64,000 bases of DNA from positions 1 to 64,000 of the forward strand of contig JASJCB010000024.1 in the NCBI GenBank assembly GCA_030066195.1, given 5' to 3'. This document shows, piece by piece, positions 1-13,800 of this stretch; the first letter of the stretch is position 1; each line of letters begins with the position of its first letter. Position numbers and translations under genes: made by a program. The notes beneath the pieces are model-generated. The model was not told the origin of the DNA. It did not search any database and worked only from the letters and a program-made list of their open reading frames with translations. The stretch is from Acidobacteriota bacterium (GTDB lineage: Bacteria > Acidobacteriota > Holophagae > Acanthopleuribacterales > Acanthopleuribacteraceae).

Positions 1-91
1 TGGCAAATTCAGCCGCTCTGCCCACCATCAGGCTCGAATTCCCAAGACGTTCCTCAAGGGGATACTGCATCTTTTCGATGTTCAAGCTCAT
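1..91 (-). CDS. N-terminal fragment of an unidentified protein
   Basis: Only the first 30 codons lie in the window; the gene runs off the left edge. It begins MSLNIEKMQYPLEERLGN and continues through a VGRAAEFA stretch. The ATG is preceded by GGGAG at a normal distance, which supports this start. An N-terminal VGRxxEF motif often opens AAA/NTPase-type proteins, but that is only a weak guess. The fragment is too short to assign a function. Confidence 0.5.
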   Translation of the reverse strand, partial: MSLNIEKMQYPLEERLGNSSLMVGRAAEFA

Positions 92-364
92 GCTCACGGC
101 TCCCACTTCATGTTGTCCTGCCAAGCATAGCATAGGCGCACCGCTTTGAGGTTATTGGGGTAACGACCGGCGGATCTGCACCCGGCCGGCGCCTTGGTTT
201 ACCCCGCTTCACTCCGATGGAACGATCAGGCCGACAACCCGACGTAAATTGTTGCCTGATCGGAGAACCCTGCATGGACCGGCCCAAACCCCCGGATATG
301 GATCTCATCGACTATCTGCTTAACACGCCGGCCAAACAACCGTAACGGCCGTTTTCGGATCGGT
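92..364. other. Intergenic region; one possible tiny ORF
   Basis: This gap separates two minus-strand genes. The only coding candidate is a plus-strand ORF of 23 codons at 274-345 (MDRPKPPDMDLIDYLL...), with CGGAG about 8 nt before its ATG. It could also start at 217 as a 42-residue ORF. I see no family resemblance, so it stays unannotated. There is no convincing terminator or RNA gene. Confidence 0.3.
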
Positions 365-1420
365 TTACTTTACCCATCCTTTGGATCGAGCGTGGCTCAC
401 GGCCGTTTCCGTGTCGGGAACCAGCATCATGGGGATGTCGCGTTGCGCCAAATTCGTCGCGAAGCCCTTGACCACGGTGTCTTTTTCCTCGCTCGTCACA
501 TCGCGGATGTACACGGCCATAATGCGATCTGGATATTTGAGGGCGATGCGGTGGTAGATCTCCGGATCGCGCTCACCGCTGTCGCCGATGAGGATGGCAT
601 TCAGATTCGGGTAGGTCTCGAGGATTCGGGTAATCTGCCGGTCCTTGTGACTGTCGTCCTTGAGGAACTTGCTTTGGTCCAGGCCGAAATCGCGCAGCAG
701 GATCGGGCCCTCGGGGATCTGGTTCAACGCCATGAAGTCCACCAGGAAATCGTAGAGGTTCCACGGGCTGTTACTGACGTAGAAGATGGGGTTCACGGGC
801 CTGTCGCCCGAGCCGTGCATCAGCGCCGTGTAGAATTCGGCGACTCCCTCGAAGGGCAGGCGGGTTCGGGCGTTCTTCAGCAGGGTGTTGCGGAACATTT
901 CCAGCAGATCGGTTGCATTGGTGCGCATGATGGTGTCGTCGATATCGCTGATCACAAGGAAGGCGGCCTCGGGGGAGGGAATGAGCACCTTGCCGACCTC
1001 AGCGGTGTTGTTGGGATCATTCGCCAGGGCCAGATGGACAGGAACGATATTGTCTTGGGGCTGGAAATCCTCGGGCTTTAGGTTAATGTGAAAATAACCT
1101 TCCGTATCGCTTTCCACTTCCTGGTAGGCGCCTTCAAAGGAAACCGCGACCTTCGCTCCGGCAACCTCATCGCTTTCGAAGCGTTTGTACATATTCCACA
1201 GGTTACGAGGTATGCTGTCGCCGGCTCTTGCCCTGCGAATGCCCTTGTCCCTGAGGACCCGCCCGGTCAATTGAATCGCCTCTCGGGTGCCGTAGCCCGT
1301 GAAAGGCACCACCTGGATACTCTTCTCGGAAGTCAGGTCTACCTTTTCGACCAGGCGATCGACGCTCTCTTCCACCACATAACTCAGCCCCTGCAATACC
1401 TTCTTCCAATTGGAAATCAC
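365..1420 (-). CDS. APP1-family (DUF2183) phosphatase
   Basis: This 351-residue protein has an APP1 catalytic domain. APP1-family enzymes are HAD-like phosphatases; the yeast founder dephosphorylates phosphatidate. The DxDxT signature SDIDDTIMRT sits near residues 158-167. It is followed by a conserved NPIFYVSNSPWNLYDFL stretch and a late GDSGERDPEIY segment typical of HAD motif III/IV. Residues 1-150 form an N-terminal region with beta-rich character, as in other bacterial members. The start is GTG, chosen because GGAG lies 8 nt upstream. No signal peptide is visible, so the enzyme is probably cytoplasmic. It is a lone gene facing a long gap on its 5' side. The family assignment is firm; the physiological substrate is unknown. 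Confidence 0.85.
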   Translation of the reverse strand: MISNWKKVLQGLSYVVEESVDRLVEKVDLTSEKSIQVVPFTGYGTREAIQLTGRVLRDKGIRRARAGDSIPRNLWNMYKRFESDEVAGAKVAVSFEGAYQEVESDTEGYFHINLKPEDFQPQDNIVPVHLALANDPNNTAEVGKVLIPSPEAAFLVISDIDDTIMRTNATDLLEMFRNTLLKNARTRLPFEGVAEFYTALMHGSGDRPVNPIFYVSNSPWNLYDFLVDFMALNQIPEGPILLRDFGLDQSKFLKDDSHKDRQITRILETYPNLNAILIGDSGERDPEIYHRIALKYPDRIMAVYIRDVTSEEKDTVVKGFATNLAQRDIPMMLVPDTETAVSHARSKGWVK

Positions 1421-1864
1421 CGCGCACGCTCCATGATATTGTTGTACGACATCATCCTAGCAGGGTCGCGCTGATCTCGGGCCGTGAAAATACAAGGAAG
1501 CCTGTTTACACATCGGAATGGTTTCTAATTAATCACGCCGTTTTGCCGGCAACCATGCCACATAAATTAACCGCGAAGTATTTAGCGGATAGCACAAACA
1601 AACCATATGGTTCACCGGATGCAGTCGGCTTCCGAGCCCGGACAGCTTGTATTACGTACCTTGGGACCATTCCACATGGATTTCCGGGGTTGCCCTACCC
1701 GACATCCACCGAAAAAAATGTAGCCCGTGAAGGACGATGATTAATGTTATTATGGTGAGATAACACCTTTGCTTGCCACACTTAGAGATAATGTGATTAA
1801 ATTGAACCCAAACCGGGTCGTTAAATGTAAGAAAACCAACGCGAGAAACAAACCGGAGCGGACG
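1421..1864. other. Divergent intergenic region before the giant exoprotein gene
   Basis: This stretch lies between two divergently transcribed genes and should hold promoters for both. An ORF of 65 codons at 1543-1740 has no family resemblance or good ribosome site and is not accepted. The last 100 bases are AT-richer and carry imperfect dyads around 1752-1765 and 1778-1797 that could be operator-like. No standard promoter stands out. Confidence 0.3.
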
Positions 1865-4800
1865 ATGGCTAAGAAGAGCGTGATGATCATCCTGGGCATG
1901 GCCCTTGCTGCCTTAAGTGTCGGTGCATCAGAGGTTAACGAGGGGAAACGCGGTATTTCCACTTTCAACTGGAGCGGCGCCGGCGGAGACGGGTTATGGA
2001 GTAACCCGGCTAACTGGACCTCGGTGCCGGATGCCTCCGGCCAGATTCCAGGCGTGGGCGGTCAGGTGGGCGTACCTGCTTCGATCGACCTGATCGGCAC
2101 CTATACGGTGACCCTGGATATCGATGTTGACCTGGACCAGTTGACTGTCGGTGCGGCTTCCGGCACCCAAACCCTGTCGGTCGGGGCGGGGCGCATCATC
2201 GATTCTGCCGGGGTCGATACCATCACGGCCAACGGCGTCATGATTCTGGACGGCGGCACTTACAGGGAAGCCGCGGGAGTGCGCGGCGCATTGGGTTTGA
2301 CCATCAACGGCTCCCTGGAGGCCGAGGATGCGACCGTCGACCGGCCGCTTTACAACAGCGGCGTACTGATCGCCCGCGGCAACACGGTCTTTCAAAGTAC
2401 GGTCAACAACCAATCCGGCGGTAACTTGCGCATCGAGGCGACCGCCTCCAAAAGTGCCGATATCGTGATGCAGCAGGACTTTACCAACGCCTTCGGTTCC
2501 ACCACCCGGTTGAACTCGGGTTTTGCGGGTTTCAACGCCAACCTGTCCATCATCAGCGCCGGCCGGGTTCTTTCCAACAGCGGCACCGTGATCTCGGAAG
2601 GTTCCGAGGGCACGCGAGTGATCAACTGCGTCTTGAGTAATATCGGCGGCACGATCCAGGTAGACTACCCGCTTCTCATCCAAGACGCATCCGGCGGCGG
2701 ACATTTCCACGACGGCAGTATCGTGGTGAACAACGAGGATTTGATCATCGACTTGTTCAGCGGCTCCCTGGGCATGGGCAGCACCACCCAGATCGATATT
2801 CAGGGCGCCAACGGCCGGTTCAACCTGAAGAACGGCACTTTCAACAGCGACGGCATGATCCTGTCAAGCGCACGCGGACCCGGCATCGCCGTATTCGAAA
2901 ACGTGACCGTGGAAGGTTTCCTGAACATCGATATCGAGATGTATTTCAAGACCGTTACGATCGGCTCGTCCGCCGGCTTTACGGTTAATGCTACCGCTAA
3001 TTTCGAGGCTCTAAACAGCGTGAACGCCGCCGCCGGTGTAACCAATAACGGCACCATAAAAGTGGTCGGCGAGGGCGGCGCGTCCAGGCTTGACTTCAAC
3101 ACTACCTGGACCAACAGCGGCGCCGTCACTCTGGATTCCGTCGACGGCAGTGAGGCCGTTATCGGCGTGAGCAGCGGCGATTTCATCAATGACGGCACCC
3201 TGAACGCGGAAGACAGCATGGCCGCCGGCGGTCTGCGTCGCTTGGAAGGCCGGCTGGTGAACAATGCCTCCCGAACGATTACCGTCAACGGGATGTTCAA
3301 GGTCGATAAGATGGACGCCATGCATGTGAACAACGGCACCATCGATGTCAACGCCGGGTATTTCGAGGCGGATCAATCGGGCACTTCGCCGTCCTTCGCC
3401 AATAACGCCACCATCGACGTGGTGGACGGCGCCACCTTCCACGTTTTGAATGGAACCTTCACCCAAAGCGGGCCCGGCATGCTGGTGGACACCACGACCG
3501 GAGCGCCCTCTGCTTCCACGCCCCAATTCCACTTCGAGAATGCCTCCATCAGCGGTTCCAACCTGACCAATACCGTACTGATGTACCTGACCGCAAGTAT
3601 CATCGATTCCGATGCTTCCATCGACAATCAGGGCGTCCTCAAGTGCTTCGGCCTGGTGGATGTCAACGGCCAATTGACCAACGATACGAGCAACTCCTTT
3701 CTAAAAGTAGTGGGAGAATCTACCGGCGACGGACACCTACGCATCAACAACCTCTTTAGCAACGATATGGGCTCCCTGTACCTGGAATCCAACGATGCCG
3801 GCTTCAGTGCTCGCGTCGAAATCTCGGGCGGGGCCACCTTGACCAATGGTTTCAACGGCACGATCGTCTCCGACCCCGGTAACGGCGGCGGCCGTTTCAT
3901 TGAGGGTGTTCTGAGCAACTTCGGGATTTTGGATGTCAACTACGACCTGACCCTGACTGAGCCGGCGGGCGCCGCGCACGTCAACAACGGCACGGTGAAC
4001 TGCAACAGCGGGCGTTTTTATGTACCGGCCGCCTTCAACACCGACAGTTTTACCAATAACGGCACGATTAACATCATCACCGGCAGCAGCATGCAGATGG
4101 ACGGCGGCATTTTCAATAACGCCGGGGTCGTGAGTAACAGTGCCGCATCGCCGATCCGCGGCATCATTGCCAACGACGGCTTGATCCTGGAGAGCGCGGA
4201 ATTCCAAGGCAGCCTGACCACCGGCGGCACCACCTTCCTCATCGGCGCAACCATCACCGGCAGCCTGACCAACAACGGCACCTTCATCGTTCACGGCAGT
4301 AACCAGGTAGACGGCGCCCTTACCAACGGCGGGACCGGAACCTTGTGGCTGCAAGGCAATTCGGTCGACGGAGACGCTGTATTAAACTATGTCGGCGCCG
4401 CTATCAATGACGGCCTCTTCAAGCTGGACTCGGTGGACTCGGGCGCAACCGCCGCCATTGTTTCGGGCAGCGCTTTCAATAATAACGGCGTGTTGGAAAC
4501 CTCCGGCACTCCGGGCATGAATCGTCAGATCAACGCGTCGCTGAACAACAGCAACGACTTCAATGTCCAGGTGCCCACCCTGATCAACCGCACCGGCGGC
4601 GCCCATTCCAACGGCGGAACCACCACTGTAATGGGCGGTCCCTTGACCGTGGACCTCTCCGGCGGCGGCGTCTTCACCAACGGCGGAACCCTGACCATTC
4701 AACCGGGCAACGGCGCGGTCTTCAACGGCGGCACTTTTGCGGCCTCCTCCGGGGTGATCAACGACGGTGGTGTTCGCGGCTCCACGCCCCTGTTTCAGTT

Positions 4801-7800
4801 GGACACCATGACGGTGCAGGGCGGCACCCTGACCACGCACGTCAATGTCTTGACCCAACTGCTGGACGTCAACTTTGCCGCGAGCGGCAACCTGGACAAC
4901 CGCGGCCCGCTGGAAGCCTACAAAACCAATACCTTCAACGGCACGGTCACCAATGCCCTCGGCGGTGTCTTCAACATCGGCGGCAGCAGTGTCCACGGTA
5001 ACGCGATCTGCACCATGAACGCCGGCATGACCAACAACGGCACATTGGAGTTGGACACCAATACAAGCGCCCACAACGCCGTACTCAATGTCACCGGCAG
5101 CCTGGCCAATAACCTCAATCTCAATTCAATCGGCGATCCCGGCAGTGCGCCGCACGAAATCAACGGGCAGTTGACCAACGACGGCACCATGACCGTCAAT
5201 CACGATTTGAACCTTTCCTCGGCTGACCTGGATCACACCAACAACAACCAGATTGCGATTCCCACCGGTACGCTCAATGTCATCGACACCAACGCCGCCG
5301 CGCCCGTTGCCAAATTGATCAACTTCGGCATACTGGGCGTAGACGGCGTGCTCGGCTTCCAAGACGCCGAATTGGACAACAACAACGTAAGCATGATGAT
5401 CTTCGGCGTCCTGTCGGGCAACGGCACGGTCAACGGGCCGATTTCCAACAGCGGGTTTATTGCGGCCGGTAACTCGGCAGGCACGCTCAACGTCAACGGC
5501 GACGTCAGCTTTACTCCGGACGGGCATCTGGTCGTGGAAATCGAGGGCGATACCCCCGGAACCGGTTATGATCAGTTGGTGATCACGGGCAACCTGGCTT
5601 TGGACGGCTTCCTGGACGTCCAGTTCATCGCGCCCTGGGAGCCGACACCCGGTGAGATCTACATCCCGATTACCTGGACCGGCAGCGTGGCGGGTGACTT
5701 CGGCACGATTCAAGGCAACGTGGGTCCCAACGGCGTGTTGTTGGAGCCGAACCTGACATCGACCACCTATGAACTGGTCGCGACCTCCGGCGATATCTTT
5801 TGGACCGGCGCCGTGAACGACGACTGGCAAACGGCCGGTAACTGGAACCCGGCCGTCGTGCCCGGCCCGATCAACAATGTGGTGATCGACCTGGACGGCA
5901 CCTACACCGTCAATATCAATGCCGCCGTAGACATCAACGGCCTGGCGGTCGGCGGCCCGAGCGGCGCCCAGACCCTGGCGACCAACGGCAATGTCATCGG
6001 CATCAGCGGCCCGATGGTTGTCGGACCCAATGCGATCATCGACATGAACGACAGTATGATCACGGACAACACGGCGTTTCGCGGTCTGCCCCCGAGTGTG
6101 GACAACAACGGTTCGATCCAGGTACGGGGTTCCTCGGTAATCGAACCGGCGGTGACCAACTTTGCCTCCGGGATCATCAGCATCGACGGCGATTCGGCCA
6201 TGACGCCCTCTACCCTGTCTCTGTTACAGTCCATCACCAACGCGGGCCTGATCGAATTGACCAGCACCGCATCGGCCGATTCCGGGCTGAGTGTGGACGG
6301 CGATGTCAACAATACCGGCGTCGTGCACTTCAAAGCGGGCGTGGGCGGCGATCGCTTTCTGGACGGCGGTCTCTCCAACGATACCGGTGGACAGGTGATC
6401 GTAGACGCCGTGACCACCGTCACCCCCGATCTCCCACCGAAACTCATGACCGCGCGGGGTTACCTGAAGACTACCGAGACGACTCTGGCCCTGTTCAGCT
6501 TCGACGGCGAGGGTGATCTGGCCCGGGACGCCACGGACAATCAACGTCACCTTGAGCTGTCCGGCTTGACCCGCGCGGAGAGCGCCTTCGGCAGGGCGCT
6601 GGTCGTGGACCAACAAACCGGTCTGGGCTTGGGCGACCTGGTCGATGAACTGGCGCAGCGCAATGAATGGACCCTGGAGTATCTTACCTACGCCGATGAG
6701 GGTATGCAGGACCCGCTGCTGGTAGTCACCGGCAGCAATCTTGACAACAGCCGGGCGAGCCGCCCCGGAGACGGGCGTTGGCATTATCATGCGGTGACCT
6801 GGGACGGCGAATTGCTGCGCTTCTGGCGCGACGGCGAACTGACGGAAGAGCGACCCGGTCCCCTGAACCTGGCGCGGGCCGTCGCACCGCCGCGCCTGAT
6901 TGTGGATGCTCAAGGCGATGCCCGTGTCACCGGCCTTGTGGATGAACTGAAACTTACGGACGGGGCGATCGATCAAGAAAGTGTCGCCGCTACCTGGCGC
7001 CGCTTGGAACTCATGAATCCGATCGAACTGGACCCGGCCCTGAACCCCGACGCCATTCAATACGTGAACATCAACGGCGAACCCATGCTGGTCGTCAATC
7101 GTCAGGGCGATACACTCTACTTGCGCGGCAATTCCATCACGGATCGGGTTGAAAACGTCACCTACCGCACCTACGACGGTCAAACCGGCGCGCTTTCCGG
7201 CTATCGGGTTCAGCAAGAGGGCGCCATGCTGCTGTTGACCGGCGGCGAACGGGTGGCGATCGGTGTCGGCGGGGTTATCAATACCGCGTCCATGTCCCTC
7301 AACACCGGCGGTTCCCTGATCATGAACGGCGGCGTCCTCGATCACCAGAACGCGGGCGTCATCAACGGCAGCGGCACGATCGATGCGACCGCGGCAACTT
7401 TCTACAGCGACGGCATTCTGGTCCCCGGATTCTCCCCGGGGGGTATCGATATTCTGGGTGACGTCACCTTCGGCAGTACTTCCCTGATCATGATGGAAAT
7501 CGCCGGCCTGAGCCCGGGAGCGGAACACGACCAGATCAATATTACAGGCACCGCCGCGTTGGGCGGGCAATTGGACGTCGACACCATCGACGGGTTCATA
7601 GGTTCGCCCGGTGAGTCAGTCAACCTGATCAACTTCGGCAGCAGGTCCGACGACTTCACCGGGGTCACCCTGCCGTCGCCGCGTAACGGTATCGGCTATA
7701 CCGACGATAACGGACCGGGTTCTTTCGACTTGGATATTGTTGCCTTGAATCCTGTCAGCGGTATTCAGGTCTTTCCGATCGACGCACCCCAAAGCCAGGT

Positions 7801-10800
7801 CTACGGGATCGACGCCCTCAACGGCAATCTGAATGGAATCGCTCCCACCGGTGTGGGGCCCGGCGAGCCGGGAGTCAGCTCGGACGGCAGTCGCTTGTAC
7901 GTGCCCAACTCCAGCAGCGGCACCGTGACCATCGTGGACACCGGCCTGAAGAGTGTACTGGGCACCATCAACGGTTTCAACACTCCGACCTCGGTCGCGG
8001 TTCTCCATGGCGGCAATGAAATCTGGGTTACCGACGGCGGCCAGGTGCGTATCGCCGACCTCATCAGCAACACGGTGACCGATACCTTGGATAAAACCTG
8101 CTTCGACACGGCGGTGGAACGCGTGGCTCACAACCGTTCTACGGGCGAAAGCTATGTGATCGGCAAGTCCGGCAATATCTGTGTGCTGGACACCGTCAGC
8201 AAATTCCAAACCGGCAGTTTCAGCGTGCCCGGTGTCGTCTCCGACGCCGTCCTGACTCCTGCCGGTGACTTCCTCTACATAGGGGCTACCGGCGGTACGG
8301 TCTACAAGGTCAGCACTTCCGCGGGCACCAACACACCTCTGGCCGTGGGCGGCAACCCGACCGGGGTGGACATCACCGGCGACGGTTCCCGGGTTTTCGT
8401 GGCCAACGGCACCGGCAACGCGGTCATCATCGACACCGGGACCAACGGCATCACCAGCGTTCCGCTTGCGGGCGCCTCCAACCTGATGGATGTGGCCGCG
8501 GTCAGCGGCGTCGACCGCGCCTGGTTTACCGTGGGCGGTTCCGGAACCTTGTTTCCGCTGGAGATCAGCACGGCCACGCCCGAACTTCTTCAGAGCTACC
8601 CGGATGCCAACTTCACCCGTATCGTCAGCAACCAGCCGCCTCAGGAGTTCCCCGGCACCTTCCGCTTCTCCTTGAAGAACGCCTACAACTTCCGGGAGGA
8701 CACCGGCACGGCTGTCATCGAAGTGGAACGAGTCGGCGGAAGCCAGGGCGCTTTCACCATCCAGGTAACCTCGGCGAACGGTACCGCCCAGGCCCCGGGT
8801 GATTTTGTTGCGGTCAACGAAACCCTGTTCTTCGCCGAGGGCGTCACCAGGCAAACCTTCGAAATCACGATCAACGACGACCGTTTAATCGAGGGTCCCG
8901 AGGATTTCGACCTGTTGCTGGGTACGCCGGTCTCGGCCGGACGCGGCATCTTCACCGATACGGTTACGGTGACCATCGAAGACTGGGAGGAAGGCAGCCT
9001 GTCCTTCAGCGCCCCTACCTATAACGGTTTGGAAAGCGATCAGACGGTGACCGTGAGGGTCAATCGTACCGGTGGGACCGACGGCACCGTGCGTGTGGAT
9101 GTGGCTGTGCCGGGCGGAACGGCGACCCTAGACCAGGATTACAGTTTCGGTACCTTTACCGTTAATCTGGCCGACGGCGTCACCTTCAGCGACGTAGAAA
9201 TCGATTTGCTGGACGACAATCTGGTCGAGGGCCCGGAAACCATCATTCTCGGTTTGGAAAACCCGACCGACGGCGCGATCATCGATCCCCTCGCTGATCA
9301 GACAACGGTGGTGATCGAAGATGTGGAAATCGGCGAGATTCAATTCGCATCGCCCATGTATTCGGTCGATGAGAACCTGGGTCCGGCCGATATCGTGCTG
9401 CAACGCGTCGGCGGCTCCACGGGCACATTGGCCGTTGTCTTCAACACCGCGGACGGCACGGCGGTTGCCCCGGATGATTACGGCGCCGTATTGGATCTGG
9501 ACGTGGTCTTCGCCGACGGGGAAACCTTGAAAACCGTGCAAATCCCAATTGTCGACGATGAGGATTTGGAAAATCCGGTTGAAACCGTCTTCTTGTCGTT
9601 CTTCCCGGGTGGTTTCACGCGTGGAGAAGCCTTGGATACTGCCGTCCTGGAGATTCTGGACGATGAGCGGCCGCCGGTACCCGGTGAGGTGCGTTTCACC
9701 GCCGAAACGTATGACGTCATCGAGGGTCAAGACGCCATGGTGGTGGTAGAGCGAGTGAACGGCAGCGACGGCACTATTGTCGTGGATGTGTCCACCCGCG
9801 AATCCGAGGGCGGCGCCCAAAGCGAACTGGATTTTGTGCCCGTTACCACCACGCTGATTTTTGAAGACGGCCAGGTGGGTCCGGTTACAGTGCCTGTTTC
9901 CACCGTGGACGATGAACCCTACGAACCGGTGGAAAGCTTCGAGGTTGTCCTGACTCTGTCGGAACAACGCAACATCGGCACGCCCTCGGTCGCGGTAGTC
10001 AACATCACGGACGACGAGCCGCCGCCCAGTCCGGGCATCCTCTCATTCGCCTTTGCCGACAACCTGGTGGATGAACCCGACGGCGAGGTTACCCTGGAAG
10101 TTCGCCGCCAAAACGGCTCCGCGGGCGAGGTCTCGGTGACGGTTCAGACCCGGGACGATACCGCAACCGCCGGCGATGACTACCTTGCCCGGAGTATCGA
10201 GGTCACCTTCGCCGACGGTGAGGACGGCGTGCAGACGGTTACCGTCCCTATCTTGAACGATTCGCGGGGTGAGGTCACGGAACAGTTCTTCGCCGATCTG
10301 ATCGATCCGACCGGCGGCGCAACCCTGGGTGAAATCTCGCAAACCCGAGTGGTCATTCGCGACGACGACCAAAGGACGGTCGCTTGGGTCGAAGCCGCGG
10401 TCGATCTGACTGAGAGAAGCATTACCCTGATCGTGGAAGCCGCACTCGATGCGCCGCTGAACGATGAACTCCGCGTGGACATCGTTGCGGGCGGCAGCGC
10501 CACGCGCGATGTGGACTATCGATTATCGGCTTCCGAGCTGGTTTTCCCGGCCGGCAGCGACAGGGCCGATGTGAGGTTGACCATTATCGACGACGATGTG
10601 GTGGAAGGTAGGGAATTCATCGTGTTGAACCTGGTTTCGGACGGCTCCGTTCGCATCGGCAGGCCCGAACGCTTTACGGTCGCCCTCAGCGACAACGACT
10701 TGACGGAAGTGCGTTGGCAAAACGCCTTTACCAACGTCACCGAGGGCAGCGCCGGCAAGGTTTCGGTCACGGTGAACGCGGTTCTGGCCAATCCTTTGAC

Positions 10801-13800
10801 CCAGGCGATCGAGATCCCCTACACCGTTTCCGGCGATGCAACCCCGGGCGTGGATCATGACCTGCAAGACGGCATCTTGTCCTTCCCCGCCGGCGAGTCC
10901 AACGCGAGCGTGACCTTCGAGGTGCTGGACGATAACATCGAGGAAATGCTGAACACCCTGGTGCTGAGCCTGGAGGAAGGCGACGGCTACCTGTTGGGCA
11001 TCCCCTCGCAGCACCAGGTCCGCATCCGCGATAACGACCGCGCCGTCCTTTCCTGGACCCTGGAAGAACAGATCCTCACCGAGGATGACGAACCCAAGCG
11101 CGCCCAAACCGTCCAAGCCGAGGCTGTTCTGAGCAATACGGCGGAATACCCGATTACGGCCGACTACAACGTGGGCGGCAACGCGCGCCGGGGCCAGGAC
11201 TTCCAATTGGAGCCGGGCACACTGACCTTTGAACCGGGACAGACCTCGGCAACGATCGAATTCACCGTGTTGGGCGACCTGATTCCCGAGGCCGAGGAAC
11301 AGATCATCCTGGATCTGATCCCCTCGGATCAACGCCAGGTCGAAATCCGGCGCCAGCGCGTGATCATCGCGGATAACGACCAGGATGTCGAGGCGCCCGA
11401 TACAGCGATCGACTCGCCGGAAAACGGCGCCGAGTTCCGCGTGGGCGCGACGGTAGACCATGCCGCCTCGGTGATCTTCCTGGATACGTTCGAACCCTTC
11501 CGCTTCTTGTGGGAGCGCTGTAAATCGGACGGCTCCGACTGTCATCAGTTCGAGGGTCAGACCTTCACCGACACCTACGACGAACCGGGTCTTTACATCC
11601 TCACCTGTTTCGTCACCGATGCGCGCGGGGTGGCGGACCGAACCCCGGCTCAAACCCGTATCCGCGTTCTACCCAACCGCCCGCCCAGGGTCACTATTGT
11701 GGATCCGGTCAACGAAACCTTGGATCTTCCGGTCAATGCCACGCTCACCTTCAGGGGTCAGGCCGTGGACCCGGACGATGCCCTGACCAAGGACAACCAC
11801 CTGAAGCTGGACTGGTTCTTCCAGAAACCGGTCCCGGAAATCTTCACCGGCAGTCCCGAATTCGAATGGACCTTCGATGAACCCGGCACCTTCAACCTGG
11901 TCTTCCGCGCCACCGACGAGGAAGGTGCGAGCGGCGCCGACAATATCGTGATCAATGTCTTCGAGGAAGAACCGCCGCTAAGGGTGCGAATCGCCATGCC
12001 TCAGAACGGCGATACCTTCCAGGTGGGCGAGGAAATCAGTTTCATGGGCGTCATGGAGAACGCCCTGGGTAAAGAGGACGACCTGATCCAAGGCTGGACC
12101 TTCGGCGACGGCACCAGCGGTTTTTCGGGGCCCAATTCTACGCACATCTTCGACGAGCCGGGCCGTTACCGCGTGCGTTTCCTGGTGCGCAATCAAGACC
12201 GAAGCTTCGTGCTGGAAGACCAGATCGTCATCAACATCCGCAACCAGGACCCGCCGGTGGTGGACTTCAGTTTCCCCACCGACCTGAACCTGTTGCCGGG
12301 CGGCGGCAGCGGTAAAGACGAACACACCGCCGACGCCTTCTTCAGCGCCCTGGTTCGCGATGACAAGGGCAACGAGGATTTAAGCTTCGTTTGGGAGTTC
12401 AATACCGGCGAAGGCGATGAAAGCCGCCGCTACCACGAAACGCCGGGTCGTTTCCCCTTCGAGGAAGAAGGCAACTACACGGTTTCGGTCTGGGCGGTGA
12501 CGCCGGAAGGGGTTACCTCCAACGTGGCGGTGCGCACGGTTACCGTACGCAATACCGAAGACGCCGACTTCGAACCCAACGATACCGACGAAGACGCGCC
12601 CACCATTACCCCGGGTGAATACGGCAACCTCAGCCTGGACGGCGACCCCGATATCTATCGGGTAGAGGTAACCGACCAGGGCCAACGCCTGCTGTTCCGC
12701 GCCGAAACCGAGGGTCAGGTTCGTCTGAACCTGTATAACGAGGACGGCGATATGCTGATCGAGAACCGTATTCTGGACGGTCAGGGTAATGTGCAATTGC
12801 CGGGCTTGGAACCGGGCGTCTACACCATCAAACTGGAGCAGGTGGACGCGAGCAAGGTCGGCTTGAACTACAGTTTCGGCGTGTCCGTGCTCAATCCCGC
12901 ACTGTTCTTCCCCGATATCCGCGTGGACAGCGATTTCGAAACCCAGGTCGGCGTGGTCAACCTGACCAGTCAGCAGGCTTCGATCGAAATCATCGGCTAC
13001 GATGCCCAAGGCAATATCGTGGACGAGGTACCCTACAAGCTGTCAGGCAAGGCCCGTACTCACCTGGACATCACGAGCCTCTTCGGCGACAACGCCGAGG
13101 ACGTCTCCTGGGTACAGGTGGATTCCACCCATACGGTCACCGGCTACTCGCGAACGGAAGGCCGGGACCGCGAGGAAGTCTACGCGGTCAGCGGCAACGA
13201 CAAGCTCAGTTCGGAACTCTATGTGCCGCATATCGCCGAGAAGACCGACCAATGGTTCACCCGCTCAGCGGTGATCAACGGCAGCGACTTATCCTCCGTC
13301 TCCACCATCGATACGCCCGGCCAGGATGCGGCGTTGCAATTGACGGAAGGGTTCAGTAAGGATGACTTCGAGTTCATCGACCGCTTCGGCGGCACCCTGG
13401 AGGAGGCCAGTGAGTGGGCTGTCTTTAAGGATACGGACGAGCAATCGACCCTGGCCGGTGTCGAGGTTTTCGGCACCAAGGACGGCAACCGCGTTGTCGC
13501 CGGATTGGCCCTGGCCGATGCGAGCAAGGACAATCCCAACTTCACCTTTGTGGCCAACAACCTCTACTTCACTCACATCGCCCGTGGTGATTTCTACACC
13601 GGCATCGCCCTGGTCAACATCGGTTCCTTCATGCAAGGGGCTCGCATCGTGGGCTACGACGTGGACGGCAATGTGGTGGATGAGGTCATCCGCACCCTGG
13701 AAGTCAATGAAAAGATCGTGGAAACCGACGACCAGTTCCTGGCCGATTTCGAGAATGGTGAGGAAGTCGCCTGGGTCCTGGTTGAGGCCGACGAGGACGT

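Noticed and set aside
6224-7570. 448-codon minus-strand ORF and other long antisense ORFs inside the giant gene
   Set aside because: They are mirror frames of a GC-rich repetitive coding region; composition (Asp/His/Gly/Arg-rich) and lack of ribosome sites mark them as artefacts.
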